A stretch of DNA of 64,000 nucleotides, from NCBI GenBank assembly GCA_014650475.1, contig BMVA01000026.1, positions 1 through 64,000 on the forward strand, read 5' to 3'. Position numbers and translations under genes: made by a program. This stretch comes from Streptomyces albogriseolus. GTDB taxonomy: Bacteria; Actinomycetota; Actinomycetes; Streptomycetales; Streptomycetaceae. This document shows positions 42,117 to 64,000 of this stretch, in pieces. The notes under the pieces were generated by a model that did not search any database, was not told the origin of the DNA, and saw only the letters and a list, made by a program, of their open reading frames with translations. Numbering within the stretch: the stretch's first letter is position 1; every line of letters starts with the position of its first letter.

Positions 42117-45032
42117 ATGCGTTCCCATGCGCCTTCCCTGGTCGGGCGGGACCTCCACCTCACCCAGCTCGAGCGCTCCCTGGCCGACGCCAGGCAGGGC
42201 ATGGGCAGCGTCGTCTTCCTGGTCGGCGAGGCCGGGGTCGGCAAGTCCCGGCTCGCGGCGGAGGCGGTGGGCCAGGCCGTGGGCTCCGGGATGCGGGTGC
42301 TGCGCGGCCGGAGCAGCACCACCGGTCCCGCCGTGCCGTTCCGGCCGCTCACCGAGGCGCTGATGTCGCTGTTCCGCGGCGGCGATCCCATGGACGACCT
42401 CGCGCTCGGCCCCTACCGTCCGGTGCTGGGGCGGCTGATCCCGGACTGGGACACCGGGGAACGCGACAGCACGTCCATGGTCATCCTCGGCGAGGCCGTG
42501 CTGCGGCTGCTCATCGCGGCCGGCCGCGGCCAGGGGCAGCTGCTGCTCCTGGAGGACCTGCACGACGCCGACCCCGAGACGCTCGGCGTCCTGGAGTATC
42601 TGGTCGACAACCTGGCCTACACGCCCGTGCTGCTGGTGGCGACGGTGCGCACCGACATCAGCGACGCGCTGGACCTCGCGCAGTCGGCCCGCCGCCGCGG
42701 GGCCGCCACCGTGGTGGAACTGCCGCCGCTGTCCCGGCCGCAGGTGCACGAGATGGTCGCCGCCCAGCTCGGCGTGGACAGCCCCGGCGACGTCCCCGCC
42801 GAGGTCCTCGACCGACTGTGGGAGGACAGTGCGGGCAGCCCTTACCTCGTCGAGGAACTGCTCCAGTCCATGATCGGCTCGGGCACCCTGGTGCAGGGTC
42901 CCGGTGGCTGGCGTGCCGTCGGCGATCCGCGCCGTGACGTTCCCTCGACGCTGGCGCGCGGCATCCTGCGCCGGATCGACCGGCTCGGCGCACAGGGGCT
43001 GACGCTGATGTCGGCCGCCGCGGTCCTGGGCCGCCGTTTCCCGCTCTCGGTGCTCCAGCGTGTCACCGGGGTCGACGACCGGACCCTGCTCGGCCATCTC
43101 CACGCCGGTGTCGCCGCCCGCCTGGTGGTCCCCGACGAACCCGCGCCCGACTGGTACTCCTTCCGCCACTCCCCCACGCTGAAGGCCCTGTTCACGCACA
43201 TGACGCCGGGCCGGCGCGCGGAGCTGGCCCGGCGCGGCGCCCAGGCCGTGGAAGAGCTGCACCCGGCGCTGGAGGGCGACTGGTGCGCGCTGGCGGCCGG
43301 TCTGCGCTGCGAGGCAGGCGACCGGGTCGAGGCGGGGCTGCTCTACGCCGACGCCGGTGGTCGCGCCCTGGCCGCGGGCGCCCTGAACTCGGCGGTGACC
43401 CTGCTCAGCCGGGCCGAGTCGCTGCTCGCCGAGGGCGGCGATCCGCAGGCGCGGGCCGCCGCCCTGGAGAACCTGCTCCCCGCGCTCGCCGAGGCCGGCG
43501 ACTTCGCGCGCGCCTTCGACCTGGCCGACGACCTGCACGCGCTCGGCGGCGAAGGGCTGAGCCCCGTCCGGCTGGCGACGCTGCACGCCCGGCTGGCCAA
43601 GGTGGCGCACACGGCGGGGCGGTGGAGCGACGGCAACCGGCAGGTCGACCGCGCCCGCGAGGTGCTGGCGGGCACCCCCGACGAGGCCACCGCGGCGGCC
43701 GTCGACGTCACCGCCGCCTACCTCGCCCTGGACACCCCCGGCCCCGACCGGACCCAGCACGCGGAGAAGCTGGCACGTTCCGCCGCCGACACGGCCGAGC
43801 GCCACGGGCTGCCGATCGTCGCCTGCCAGGCCTGGGAACTGCTCGCCACGGTCGCGCGCGAGCGGGATCCGCAGGAGTCGGAGGCCATGCTCGGACAGGC
43901 GATGTCCGCGGCCGAGCGGCACCGGCTGCCGTTGCAGCGCATGTACGCGGCGACCCGCATGGGCGGCAACGCCTGGCTGGCCGAGGGCGACACCGGCGGG
44001 CTGCTGTCGGCCCGTGCGGAGGCGCTGCGGCTGGGCTCGGTGAACATCGTGCACACCGTCGACGGCATCCTCGTCCTGGACGCCGTGCTGCGCGGCCGGG
44101 ACGACGTGGCGCGTTCCGCCGCCGCGGAGTGCCTGGCCGTCGTGCGCCGGCTGCGGATGGCCCCGGCCGTGCGGTACGTGGTGATGGCGCAGGCGACGCT
44201 GGAGGCCCACCGCGGTGACCGGCAGGCCATGGAGGCGACGCTGGCGGCGTTCACCGAGTGGGACGGGGCCGGTTCGCAGGAGGAACCGCTCACCCGGGGC
44301 CTGGCGGGCGCGTTCTGCGCGCTGCTCGAGGAGAACCGGGAGCTGGCCCGCGAGGAGCTGGCGGCGGTGCAGGCCATGGAGGCGGACAACCCCTCCACCT
44401 ACCATCTCGGCGGCACCCACGGACTGGGGCTCCTGCTGGACGTGCTGGAGGGTGACGCCGACCGGGCCCGGCACGCGGAGATCACGGCGACGGCGATGGC
44501 CCGCATGCGCTGGAACCGGCAGTTCGTCCACCTCGCCGAGGCGGTCCTGCTGGGCCGGGAGGGGGCCGGCGCGGACGCGGCGGCCGCCGTGGAGCGGGCG
44601 CTGGCGGCGGCGGAGCCGTATCCGCTGGCCCAGCACCTGGGGCTGCGGCTGGTCGCGGACGCCGCGCACCAGGACGGCTGGGGCGATCCGGTGGGCTGGC
44701 TGCGGCGCGCCGAACACCACTTCCACGAGCGGGACATCGCGGCCGTCACCGGCGCCTGCCGGGCGGGGCTGCGCCGTCTGGGCGCCCCGGTGCACCAGCA
44801 CCGCAGCGGCACCAGCGGCATTCCCGAGCAGCTGCGCACGCAAGGGGTGACGGTCCGGGAGTTCGACGTGTTCCGGCTGCTGGCGGAGCGGCTCAGCAAC
44901 AAGGACATCGCGGACCGGCTGTTCATCTCGCCCCGGACGGCGGAGAAGCACATCGCCAGCCTGATCACCAAGACGGGGGCGGCCAACCGCGCGGACCTGT
45001 GCGCGCGGTCGGCCGCCCTGCGCTCGGGCTGA
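42117..45032 (+). CDS. LAL-family regulator (AAA ATPase plus LuxR domain)
   Basis: This 971-aa regulator has an N-terminal P-loop ATPase: FLVGEAGVGKSRLA, with Walker B LLLLEDLHDADPE. A long helical TPR-like middle follows (about 400-880). The C-terminal LuxR domain reads VREFDVFRLLAERLSNKDIA, then ISPRTAEKHIASLITKTGA. The Walker sites look intact. Such large ATP-binding regulators commonly activate secondary-metabolite operons. It converges with the MFS gene, with only 17 nt between the stops. Confidence 0.93.
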   Translation: MRSHAPSLVGRDLHLTQLERSLADARQGMGSVVFLVGEAGVGKSRLAAEAVGQAVGSGMRVLRGRSSTTGPAVPFRPLTEALMSLFRGGDPMDDLALGPYRPVLGRLIPDWDTGERDSTSMVILGEAVLRLLIAAGRGQGQLLLLEDLHDADPETLGVLEYLVDNLAYTPVLLVATVRTDISDALDLAQSARRRGAATVVELPPLSRPQVHEMVAAQLGVDSPGDVPAEVLDRLWEDSAGSPYLVEELLQSMIGSGTLVQGPGGWRAVGDPRRDVPSTLARGILRRIDRLGAQGLTLMSAAAVLGRRFPLSVLQRVTGVDDRTLLGHLHAGVAARLVVPDEPAPDWYSFRHSPTLKALFTHMTPGRRAELARRGAQAVEELHPALEGDWCALAAGLRCEAGDRVEAGLLYADAGGRALAAGALNSAVTLLSRAESLLAEGGDPQARAAALENLLPALAEAGDFARAFDLADDLHALGGEGLSPVRLATLHARLAKVAHTAGRWSDGNRQVDRAREVLAGTPDEATAAAVDVTAAYLALDTPGPDRTQHAEKLARSAADTAERHGLPIVACQAWELLATVARERDPQESEAMLGQAMSAAERHRLPLQRMYAATRMGGNAWLAEGDTGGLLSARAEALRLGSVNIVHTVDGILVLDAVLRGRDDVARSAAAECLAVVRRLRMAPAVRYVVMAQATLEAHRGDRQAMEATLAAFTEWDGAGSQEEPLTRGLAGAFCALLEENRELAREELAAVQAMEADNPSTYHLGGTHGLGLLLDVLEGDADRARHAEITATAMARMRWNRQFVHLAEAVLLGREGAGADAAAAVERALAAAEPYPLAQHLGLRLVADAAHQDGWGDPVGWLRRAEHHFHERDIAAVTGACRAGLRRLGAPVHQHRSGTSGIPEQLRTQGVTVREFDVFRLLAERLSNKDIADRLFISPRTAEKHIASLITKTGAANRADLCARSAALRSG

Positions 45033-45049
45033 ACGGGCCGAGGGCGGGT

Positions 45050-46297
45050 TCAGCGCATCTCCCGCACCGCCCGGGATCCGAGCACCGCGAGCCCGGTGAC
45101 CGCGAGGACCGCGGCCACGACCCCGAACAGGGCGAGGTGCCCCGTCCCGGCGAGGGCGCCGCACAGGATCAGCGACAGGGGGGCGGCGGCGTAGCCGAGG
45201 ACCATGTCGACGGAGACGACGCGGGTGAGGACGTCCTGCGGGATGTTGCGCTGGATCCAGCTCAGTCCGAACACGCCCTGGTAGCCGATGGCGAAGCCCA
45301 TGGCGAGGACGGTCGCGATGACGACCGGGGTGTTCTGGGCGAGGCCGAGGACGGCCATTCCGGCGCCCAGCCAGCCGGCGAGGCCGGCGACCAGGAGGCC
45401 GACGCGGGGCCGTCCGCCGACCGCCCCGCCGACGAGGGTGCCGAGGACAGCGCCGCCGGCCAGGGCGCCGTTGAGGACGCCGAGGGTGGCCGAGCCGCCG
45501 CGCAGCACCTGGTCGGCGAGGGTGGCGAAGCCGACCGTGAAGGGGCCCGCGTAACAGAAGTTGACCGCGGTGTCGAGGGCGACGACGGTGCGCAGACGCG
45601 GGTCGCGCAGCGTGAAGGTGACGCCTTCGCGGATGCGGGCGCCGAGGGAGGGCCCCTTCTCCTCCGGCGTGGCCTTGGGCGCGTCGGGGCGGGGGCGGGT
45701 GCGGATGCGGGCGACGCACAGTCCGCACAGCGCGAAGCAGACGGCGTCGACGAGGAAGGCGACCGGCGCCTCGGTGAGTGCGATGACCGTGCCGCCGACG
45801 GCGGGGCCGAGGACGGCGGCGGTGCGCGCGCCGGCGCCGAGCAGGGCGTTGGCCGGGGCGAGCAGGTCCTCGTCGACGACCGACGGCAGGATGGAGACGC
45901 GGGCGGGCTGGAAGAAGGCGTCGACGGCGCCGAACGCGGCGGCCGCCGCGCACAGCATCCACACGGTGAGGTGTCCGGTGAGTCCGGCGATGCCGACGGC
46001 GGCCATCAGGGCGCTGCGGGTCCAGCTGGAGGCCACCATGAGGGTGCGGGTGGACCAGGTGTCGCCGAGGGTGCCGCCGACCAGGGTGAGCAGGGCGCGG
46101 GGCACGGCCTGGAAGGCCAGGACGTAGCCCAGGGTGAGGGTGGAGCCGGTCAGGCTCAGGGTGATCCAGGAGAAGGCGACGACGGTGAATCCGTCGCCGA
46201 GCAGGGAGAGCGCCTGCCCCGTCCACAGCAGGCGGAAGGAACGGTGCCGGGCGGGCGCCCACAGCCGCGGGCGGTCCGCGGCGAGGGTCGTGGCCAT
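45050..46297 (-). CDS. MFS transporter (probable product exporter)
   Basis: This 415-aa membrane protein of the major facilitator superfamily (MFS_3/EntS-like) has about 12 hydrophobic segments. The first is FRLLWTGQALSLLGDGFTVV, and the cytoplasmic loop DTWSTRTLM follows helices 2-3. It starts at ATG 46297 after GAGAGG and follows the P450 by 35 nt on the same strand. It is thus the last gene of the NRPS-NRPS-P450-MFS operon and probably exports the product. Confidence 0.9.
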   Translation of the reverse strand: MATTLAADRPRLWAPARHRSFRLLWTGQALSLLGDGFTVVAFSWITLSLTGSTLTLGYVLAFQAVPRALLTLVGGTLGDTWSTRTLMVASSWTRSALMAAVGIAGLTGHLTVWMLCAAAAAFGAVDAFFQPARVSILPSVVDEDLLAPANALLGAGARTAAVLGPAVGGTVIALTEAPVAFLVDAVCFALCGLCVARIRTRPRPDAPKATPEEKGPSLGARIREGVTFTLRDPRLRTVVALDTAVNFCYAGPFTVGFATLADQVLRGGSATLGVLNGALAGGAVLGTLVGGAVGGRPRVGLLVAGLAGWLGAGMAVLGLAQNTPVVIATVLAMGFAIGYQGVFGLSWIQRNIPQDVLTRVVSVDMVLGYAAAPLSLILCGALAGTGHLALFGVVAAVLAVTGLAVLGSRAVREMR

Positions 46298-46332
46298 GGG
46301 GTGCCTCTCTTCGGGGGACGTGTGCGGTCCGG

Positions 46333-47558
46333 TCAGTAGTGGACGGGCAGGGCGGTGAGGCTGCGGTTGAGCAGGGACGGCTGCCAGGAGAGCCGTGCGG
46401 GGTCGGCGAGGGCCAGGCCCGGCCGCTCGCACACGAGCGTGCGCACGGCGCACACGGCGACGAGGCGGGCGAGCGCGGCGCCGATGCAGAAGTGGGCGCC
46501 GAAGCCGAAGCCGAGGTGGGTCGCGCCGCCGCGGGTGACGTCGAAGCGGCCCGGGTCGGGGAAGCGGGCGGGGTCGCGGTTGGCGGCGGCGGTGACGAGG
46601 AAGATCCGGTCGCCCGCGCGCAGGGTGTGGCCGCCGAGTTCGAGGTCCTGGGCGGCGGTGCGGATGGACATCTTCGACGGCCCGTCCAGGCGCAGGGTCT
46701 CCTCCACGGCGCCCTGGGCCAGGTCCGGTTCGGCGCGGACGGCGGCGAGCTGGTCGGGGCGGGTGTGCAGGGCCAGGACGGTGTTGGCGATGAGGTTGCT
46801 GGTGGTCTCCCCGCCGGCGAAAGCCATCTGGGTGAGCATGCCGACGAACTCCTGCTCGCTGACGGTGTCGCCGACGCGGCCCTCGGCGAGGACCTGGCTG
46901 ATCAGGTCGTCGCCGGGCTCGGCGCGCCGCCGTCCGACGAGCGCGCCGAGGTAGTCCTCCAGGCTCACCAGGGCCTGGAGGGAGGCCCGGTACTCGCTCT
47001 CCTCCTGGGCGGTGCCGAGCACGAGGTCGGCGACGCGGGCGTTCCAGTACCAGAAGGAGGGGCCGTCGGTGGGCGGGATGCCGAGCCAGCGGGCGAAGAC
47101 GAGGGCGGGCAGCGGTTTGGCGACGTCGGCCATGAGGTCGCCGCTGTGGCCGGGAGCCGCTTTGCGGGTGAGGACGGCCCGGGTGACCTTCTCGGTGAAG
47201 GCGCTGTAGCGGGCGACGGCGCGGGCGGCGAAGGCCTCCTGGAAGACCTGGCGCAGCCGGCGGTGCTGGGGCGGGTCGTTGAAGACCATCCAGCGGGACA
47301 GGATGGAGAAGGCGCGCTCGGCGTCCTCGCGGGCTCCTTGCGGCACGGCGTCCATCAGGGGGCGGACCCGGTCGGCGGAGACGGCGCGGTCGCGCAGGCA
47401 GCGCATGACCTCGTCGTAGCCGGTGACGAGCCAGGCGTGGTGGAGCGGGCTCCACTGCACGGGGTCGCTCTCGCGCAGGGCGTCGAGGTGGCCGTAGGGG
47501 TCGGCGACCAGGTCGGGGGCGAGGAGATGGCGCTCGGTGGGGGCGGGGGCGAACGTGG

Positions 47559-47562
<4 letters not shown>
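46333..47562 (-). CDS. Cytochrome P450
   Basis: This 409-aa bacterial class I P450 has the I-helix AFAGGETT, the ExxR in VEETLRLDG and the haem Cys in [16 protein letters not shown] (about residue 359). It has no membrane anchor. Its ATG overlaps the NRPS stop by 4 nt (ATGA), showing close coupling. It is expected to hydroxylate or cross-link the NRPS product or a carrier-bound residue; a ferredoxin partner is not encoded here. Confidence 0.94.
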
Positions 47563-54866
<7,304 letters not shown>

Positions 54867-55013
54867 GAGGGCACTCCGAATCTCAGGGTCTGGGGCAGAG
54901 CTGCGGGCCGGGCGGCGAACCGGACGGGCGTCGGCGGGCGGCCGTCCGGGTTCGGCGGCGGAGTCCGGTGGTCAGAGTTCGACGGGCAGAGTCCGGTTGT
55001 CAGAGTTCGGCGG

Positions 55014-61307
<6,294 letters not shown>

Positions 61308-61435
61308 TGTGAGCCTCCAAGCCGTGTTTTCCAGCAGACTGCCGCCGGCGGGGCGGGGCTCCATAGGGAAGAAGACGCAGCACCGGACGCAGACCGGGTT
61401 GCCGGAGCGGGGTCTGGTGGGCGGCAGGGGGGTTG

Positions 61436-61456
61436 CATGTGCCGTAGCGGCACATG
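61436..61456. promoter_or_regulatory. 21-bp palindrome in the NRPS/MerR divergent region
   Basis: CATGTGCCG, TAG, CGGCACATG: a perfect 9-bp dyad with a 3-bp centre, 42 bp before the MerR start and about 130 bp before the NRPS start. It is the natural operator for the MerR protein and could regulate both directions. Confidence 0.65.
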
Positions 61457-61497
61457 GTCCAGTAGGCGGCACGTACGACATGGAGAGGTTCCCTCGC

Positions 61498-62355
61498 ATG
61501 CCCCTTCCTGCGATTCCCCGCCGGGTCAAGATCGGCGATGCTGCCGCGTTCGCCGGGACCACACCCCGCGCCATCCGCCACTACCACGCCATCGGGCTCC
61601 TCGCCGAACCGGAACGCGGCAGTGACAACCGCCGCCGCTACGGATACGACGACATGATCCGCCTGCTGTGGATCCGCAAGATGGCTGATGCGGGTGTCTC
61701 CCTGGACGACATCCGGGCCGGCTTCGAGGGCGCCACCGGCATCGAGCAGTCCCTGGCCCGGCTGGAGGAAACCCTCGCCTCCAAGGCGGCCGCCATCGCA
61801 GCCCAGCAGGCCGCCGTGCACCGCCTCCGCGAGGCGGGCAGCCCCTTGGGTCTGCTCTCACCGCTGGTCAGTGGCCGCCTGCATGATCTGCCACCCGGGT
61901 CCCTGCGCCAGGCCGATCTCGACACCCTCCTGGTCACGGAGCGTGTCTTCGGCCCCCAGGGGGCCGCCACCCAGGCCAACCGGTTCATCGCCCTGGCCAC
62001 CCACCCCGAACTGCGGGCCGAGGAAGACCGCCTGGCCGAGGCCGAGGAGGCCCTGGACGACACCATGTCCCCCGACGACCCCGGCATCGACGACCTGGCT
62101 GCCCGGCGCTGTGCTCATGAGACCGCCTTGGGAGCCGCCATCGACAGATCCGGCCTGGACGAGGCCCTCGACGACCTCCTGGACCAGGACGACGAGCACG
62201 CCGGTGAGGAGGAAGGCGAGGCGAGGACGAGCGTGGTGGAGGCCATCGGCAAGATGCCGTACGACTTCTCCCCGGCCCGCGTCCGGTACGAGGAACGCGT
62301 CATCGAGCTGCTCCACCCGGCCGATCAGGACGGCGATACCCCACGGACCTGCTGA
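61498..62355 (+). CDS. MerR-family transcriptional regulator
   Basis: This 285-aa protein has an N-terminal MerR helix-turn-helix (KIGDAAAFAGTTPRAIRHYHAIGLLAEPER) followed by the wing RRYGYDDMIRLLWIRKM. A coiled-coil helix (about 75-110) comes next, then a roughly 170-residue acidic helical domain (DDLAARRCAHE, DEALDDLLDQDDEHAGEEEG) without metal-binding Cys or a TipA-like drug pocket that I recognise. It starts at ATG 61498, 9 nt after GGAGAGG. Divergent from the NRPS operon with a palindrome between them, it probably regulates that operon. Confidence 0.87.
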   Translation: MPLPAIPRRVKIGDAAAFAGTTPRAIRHYHAIGLLAEPERGSDNRRRYGYDDMIRLLWIRKMADAGVSLDDIRAGFEGATGIEQSLARLEETLASKAAAIAAQQAAVHRLREAGSPLGLLSPLVSGRLHDLPPGSLRQADLDTLLVTERVFGPQGAATQANRFIALATHPELRAEEDRLAEAEEALDDTMSPDDPGIDDLAARRCAHETALGAAIDRSGLDEALDDLLDQDDEHAGEEEGEARTSVVEAIGKMPYDFSPARVRYEERVIELLHPADQDGDTPRTC

Positions 62356-62515
62356 CCGGCATCGGCGCTCGGGGCGAGCCCGACACGAGCGGCCTGGAAC
62401 GGTCGCATGACGCGGACGCCGAGGCGGCGGCAGCAGCGCCTCCACAACCGAGCCGTGAACGGCGGACTCATCCTCTGAACTCGACGGCACAGCACCGTGA
62501 GGCGGGCCACCAGGG

Positions 62516-63928
62516 TCAGTAGGCGCGTGCCACGACGGCGATGTTGCCAGGCTGGTCGTCGCTGTCGGGAACGGAGCCGTCCGCGGCGACCAGGCACCGC
62601 ACGGTGACGCCCTGTTCGGCGAGCTTGGCCTCACCCTCCACGCCCAGCGTTTCCCAGGCAATGCGCGCCCAGCCGGTGCTCGCCGCCTCCGCGGCGTCCT
62701 CGACCGTGGTCACCTCGACGGTGCGGTCGTTGCGACGCTTACGGGACTGCGCCAGCAGAAGCGCCTGGTCGTCCTCCAGTACCGTGGGCAGGATCTCGGG
62801 CAGTGCCCCGACCGGCGTCGGCTCCTTGCTTCCCGCTACGCGGCGGACCAGCACGGCCGTCCCGTTCTCCACGTCACGTGGCCCGACCTCGATGCGTACC
62901 GGCACCCCCTTGAGCTCCCAGTCGACCACGCGGCGGCCGAACGGCGTGTCGGTGCGGTCGTCGACGTGTACGCGGACACCGGCCGCCTTCAGCCGGTCAC
63001 CGATCCTGCGGACCGTGTCCAGGACCGCGTCGTCGCCCTTGACGGCCACGACGACCACCTGAACCGGTGCCAGACGCGGCGGGACGCGAAGGCCGTCATC
63101 GTCGCCGTGCATCATCACCAGTGCGCCGACCATCCGGGTCGTGGAACCCCACGACGTCTGCCAGACGTATTCCTCACGGCCGTCCTTCGACAGGTAGCGC
63201 GTCTCGAACGCCTTGGCGAAGTTCTGGCCCAGTTCGTGGCTCGTGGTCAGCTGGAGGGCCTTGCCGTCGCCCATCATGCCTTCCAGGGTGAGCGTGTTGA
63301 CCGCGCCGGCGAACCGCTCCCTGACCGTCTTGCGGCCCGGTACGGCATCCATGGCGAGGACGTTCTCCAGGAAGTCGGCGTACACCTCCTGGTGGATGTG
63401 TGCGGCGTAGTCCCGGGCGTCCTCGTAGGTGGCGTGTGCCGTGTGCCCTTCCTGCCACAGGAATTCCGTCGTACGAAGGAACACGCGCGGCCTCAGCTCC
63501 CAGCGGACCACGTTCGCCCACTGGTTGATCAGCAGCGGAAGGTCGCGGTAGCTCTGCACCCACTTGGAGAAGTAGTCGTTGACGATCGTCTCGGACGTGG
63601 GGCGGACGACGACGGGCTCTTCCAGCTCCTTGCCGCCGCCATGTGTGACCACGGCCAGTTCGGGCGCGAAGCCCTCGACGTGCTCGGCCTCCTTCGTCAG
63701 GTACGACTGCGGGATGAAGAGCGGAAAGTACGCGTTCTGCGCGCCGGCCGCCTTGATCCGGGCGTCCAGCTCCTGCTGCATCCGCTCCCACAGGCCGTAG
63801 CCGTACGGTCGGATGACCATGGTGCCGCGCACCGGCCCGTTGTCGGCCAGTTCGGCCTTGCCGACCAGGTCCTGGTACCAGCGGGGGAAGTCGTCCGCCC
63901 GGGGGGTGAGAACGGGTGCTTTTGCCAT
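62516..63928 (-). CDS. proS: Prolyl-tRNA synthetase, short archaeal/eukaryote-type (ProS type 3)
   Basis: This 470-aa class II synthetase charges tRNA-Pro. It shows VVRPTSETIVNDYFSKW, motif 2 VFLRTTEFLWQEGHTAHAT and motif 3 MMHGDDDGLRVPPRLAP, then the anticodon-binding domain and a C-terminal extension ending VVARAY. It lacks the inserted editing domain of the 560-570-aa bacterial type. If the host has a bacterial-type ProS elsewhere, this would be an extra copy beside an NRPS cluster, a known pattern for target-based self-resistance. Otherwise it is simply the housekeeping enzyme at the cluster border. Confidence 0.92.
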   Translation of the reverse strand: MAKAPVLTPRADDFPRWYQDLVGKAELADNGPVRGTMVIRPYGYGLWERMQQELDARIKAAGAQNAYFPLFIPQSYLTKEAEHVEGFAPELAVVTHGGGKELEEPVVVRPTSETIVNDYFSKWVQSYRDLPLLINQWANVVRWELRPRVFLRTTEFLWQEGHTAHATYEDARDYAAHIHQEVYADFLENVLAMDAVPGRKTVRERFAGAVNTLTLEGMMGDGKALQLTTSHELGQNFAKAFETRYLSKDGREEYVWQTSWGSTTRMVGALVMMHGDDDGLRVPPRLAPVQVVVVAVKGDDAVLDTVRRIGDRLKAAGVRVHVDDRTDTPFGRRVVDWELKGVPVRIEVGPRDVENGTAVLVRRVAGSKEPTPVGALPEILPTVLEDDQALLLAQSRKRRNDRTVEVTTVEDAAEAASTGWARIAWETLGVEGEAKLAEQGVTVRCLVAADGSVPDSDDQPGNIAVVARAY

Positions 63929-64000
63929 GACGCCGCAGAGTAGGACGCGGCTCCACCAAGGCGCGACTCGATTACTGCCCAGACGTCAGGACGCCGGCCG

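Noticed and set aside
42108-46262. 1384-codon minus-strand frame across the LAL regulator
   Set aside because: It runs through the antisense of a clear LuxR/ATPase gene and through the MFS gene in a wrong frame.

Overview
This is a GC-rich actinobacterial chromosome window, almost certainly Streptomyces. The codon positions are strongly G/C biased, starts are often GTG, and the gene families are typical of the genus (Ter proteins, RsbW-like ATPase, NRPS, LanM, LuxR/LAL regulators). I see no rRNA, tRNA or CRISPR array. The window falls into four blocks.

Block 1 (1-16.8 kb) is an accessory island for collagen use. After two decayed transposases (ISL3-like 1-835, IS110-like 905-1620) come a secreted chymotrypsin-fold protease (1812-3041) and a secreted M9-type collagenase with PKD and PPC-like C-terminal domains (3281-5881). 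Next are an aldehyde-dehydrogenase-like protein that has lost its catalytic Cys (6259-7677) and a GntR/FCD regulator (7793-8509). After an RsbW-like ATPase (9236-9784) the full 4-hydroxyproline route follows: epimerase, Pyr4H2C deaminase, three-part D-hydroxyproline dehydrogenase (10380-15152, minus strand) and the divergent 2-oxoglutarate semialdehyde dehydrogenase (15267-16847). A GTGACAT box lies upstream of the protease, the collagenase, the dead ALDH, the regulator gene and the divergent catabolic promoter. This suggests one regulon running from extracellular collagen to 2-oxoglutarate.

Block 2 (17-26.7 kb) is mixed. It holds TerB, a TerD protein fused to a nuclease-like domain, and a vWA (TerF-like) protein. 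Between them lie helicase, IS5 and membrane-protein remnants, one of which carries an inverted internal piece. A TetR/oxidoreductase pair with twin operators and a dienelactone-hydrolase-like protein close the block.

Block 3 (26.7-47.6 kb) is an unusual RiPP/NRPS hybrid. One leftward operon encodes LanB-like protein 2, a free adenylation enzyme, a fold-type II PLP enzyme, a free carrier protein and LanB-like protein 1. MbtH and an Sfp-type phosphopantetheinyl transferase diverge from it. Then come an S51 peptidase, two small LuxR proteins, a LanM-like synthetase whose dehydratase half looks intact but whose cyclase half lacks the zinc ligands, a 70-aa peptide with a Gly-Gly site (candidate precursor), a large LAL regulator, an MFS exporter and a P450.

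Block 4 (47.6-64 kb) is a two-protein, four-module NRPS (C-A-T-C-A-T, then C-A-T-C-A-T-TE), translationally coupled to the P450. A divergent MerR regulator and an archaeal-type prolyl-tRNA synthetase flank it. Read together, the free A/T pair and the LanB-like proteins could make or modify a building block or product of the NRPS. The LanM/peptide pair is either a second, linear dehydropeptide pathway or part of the same one.
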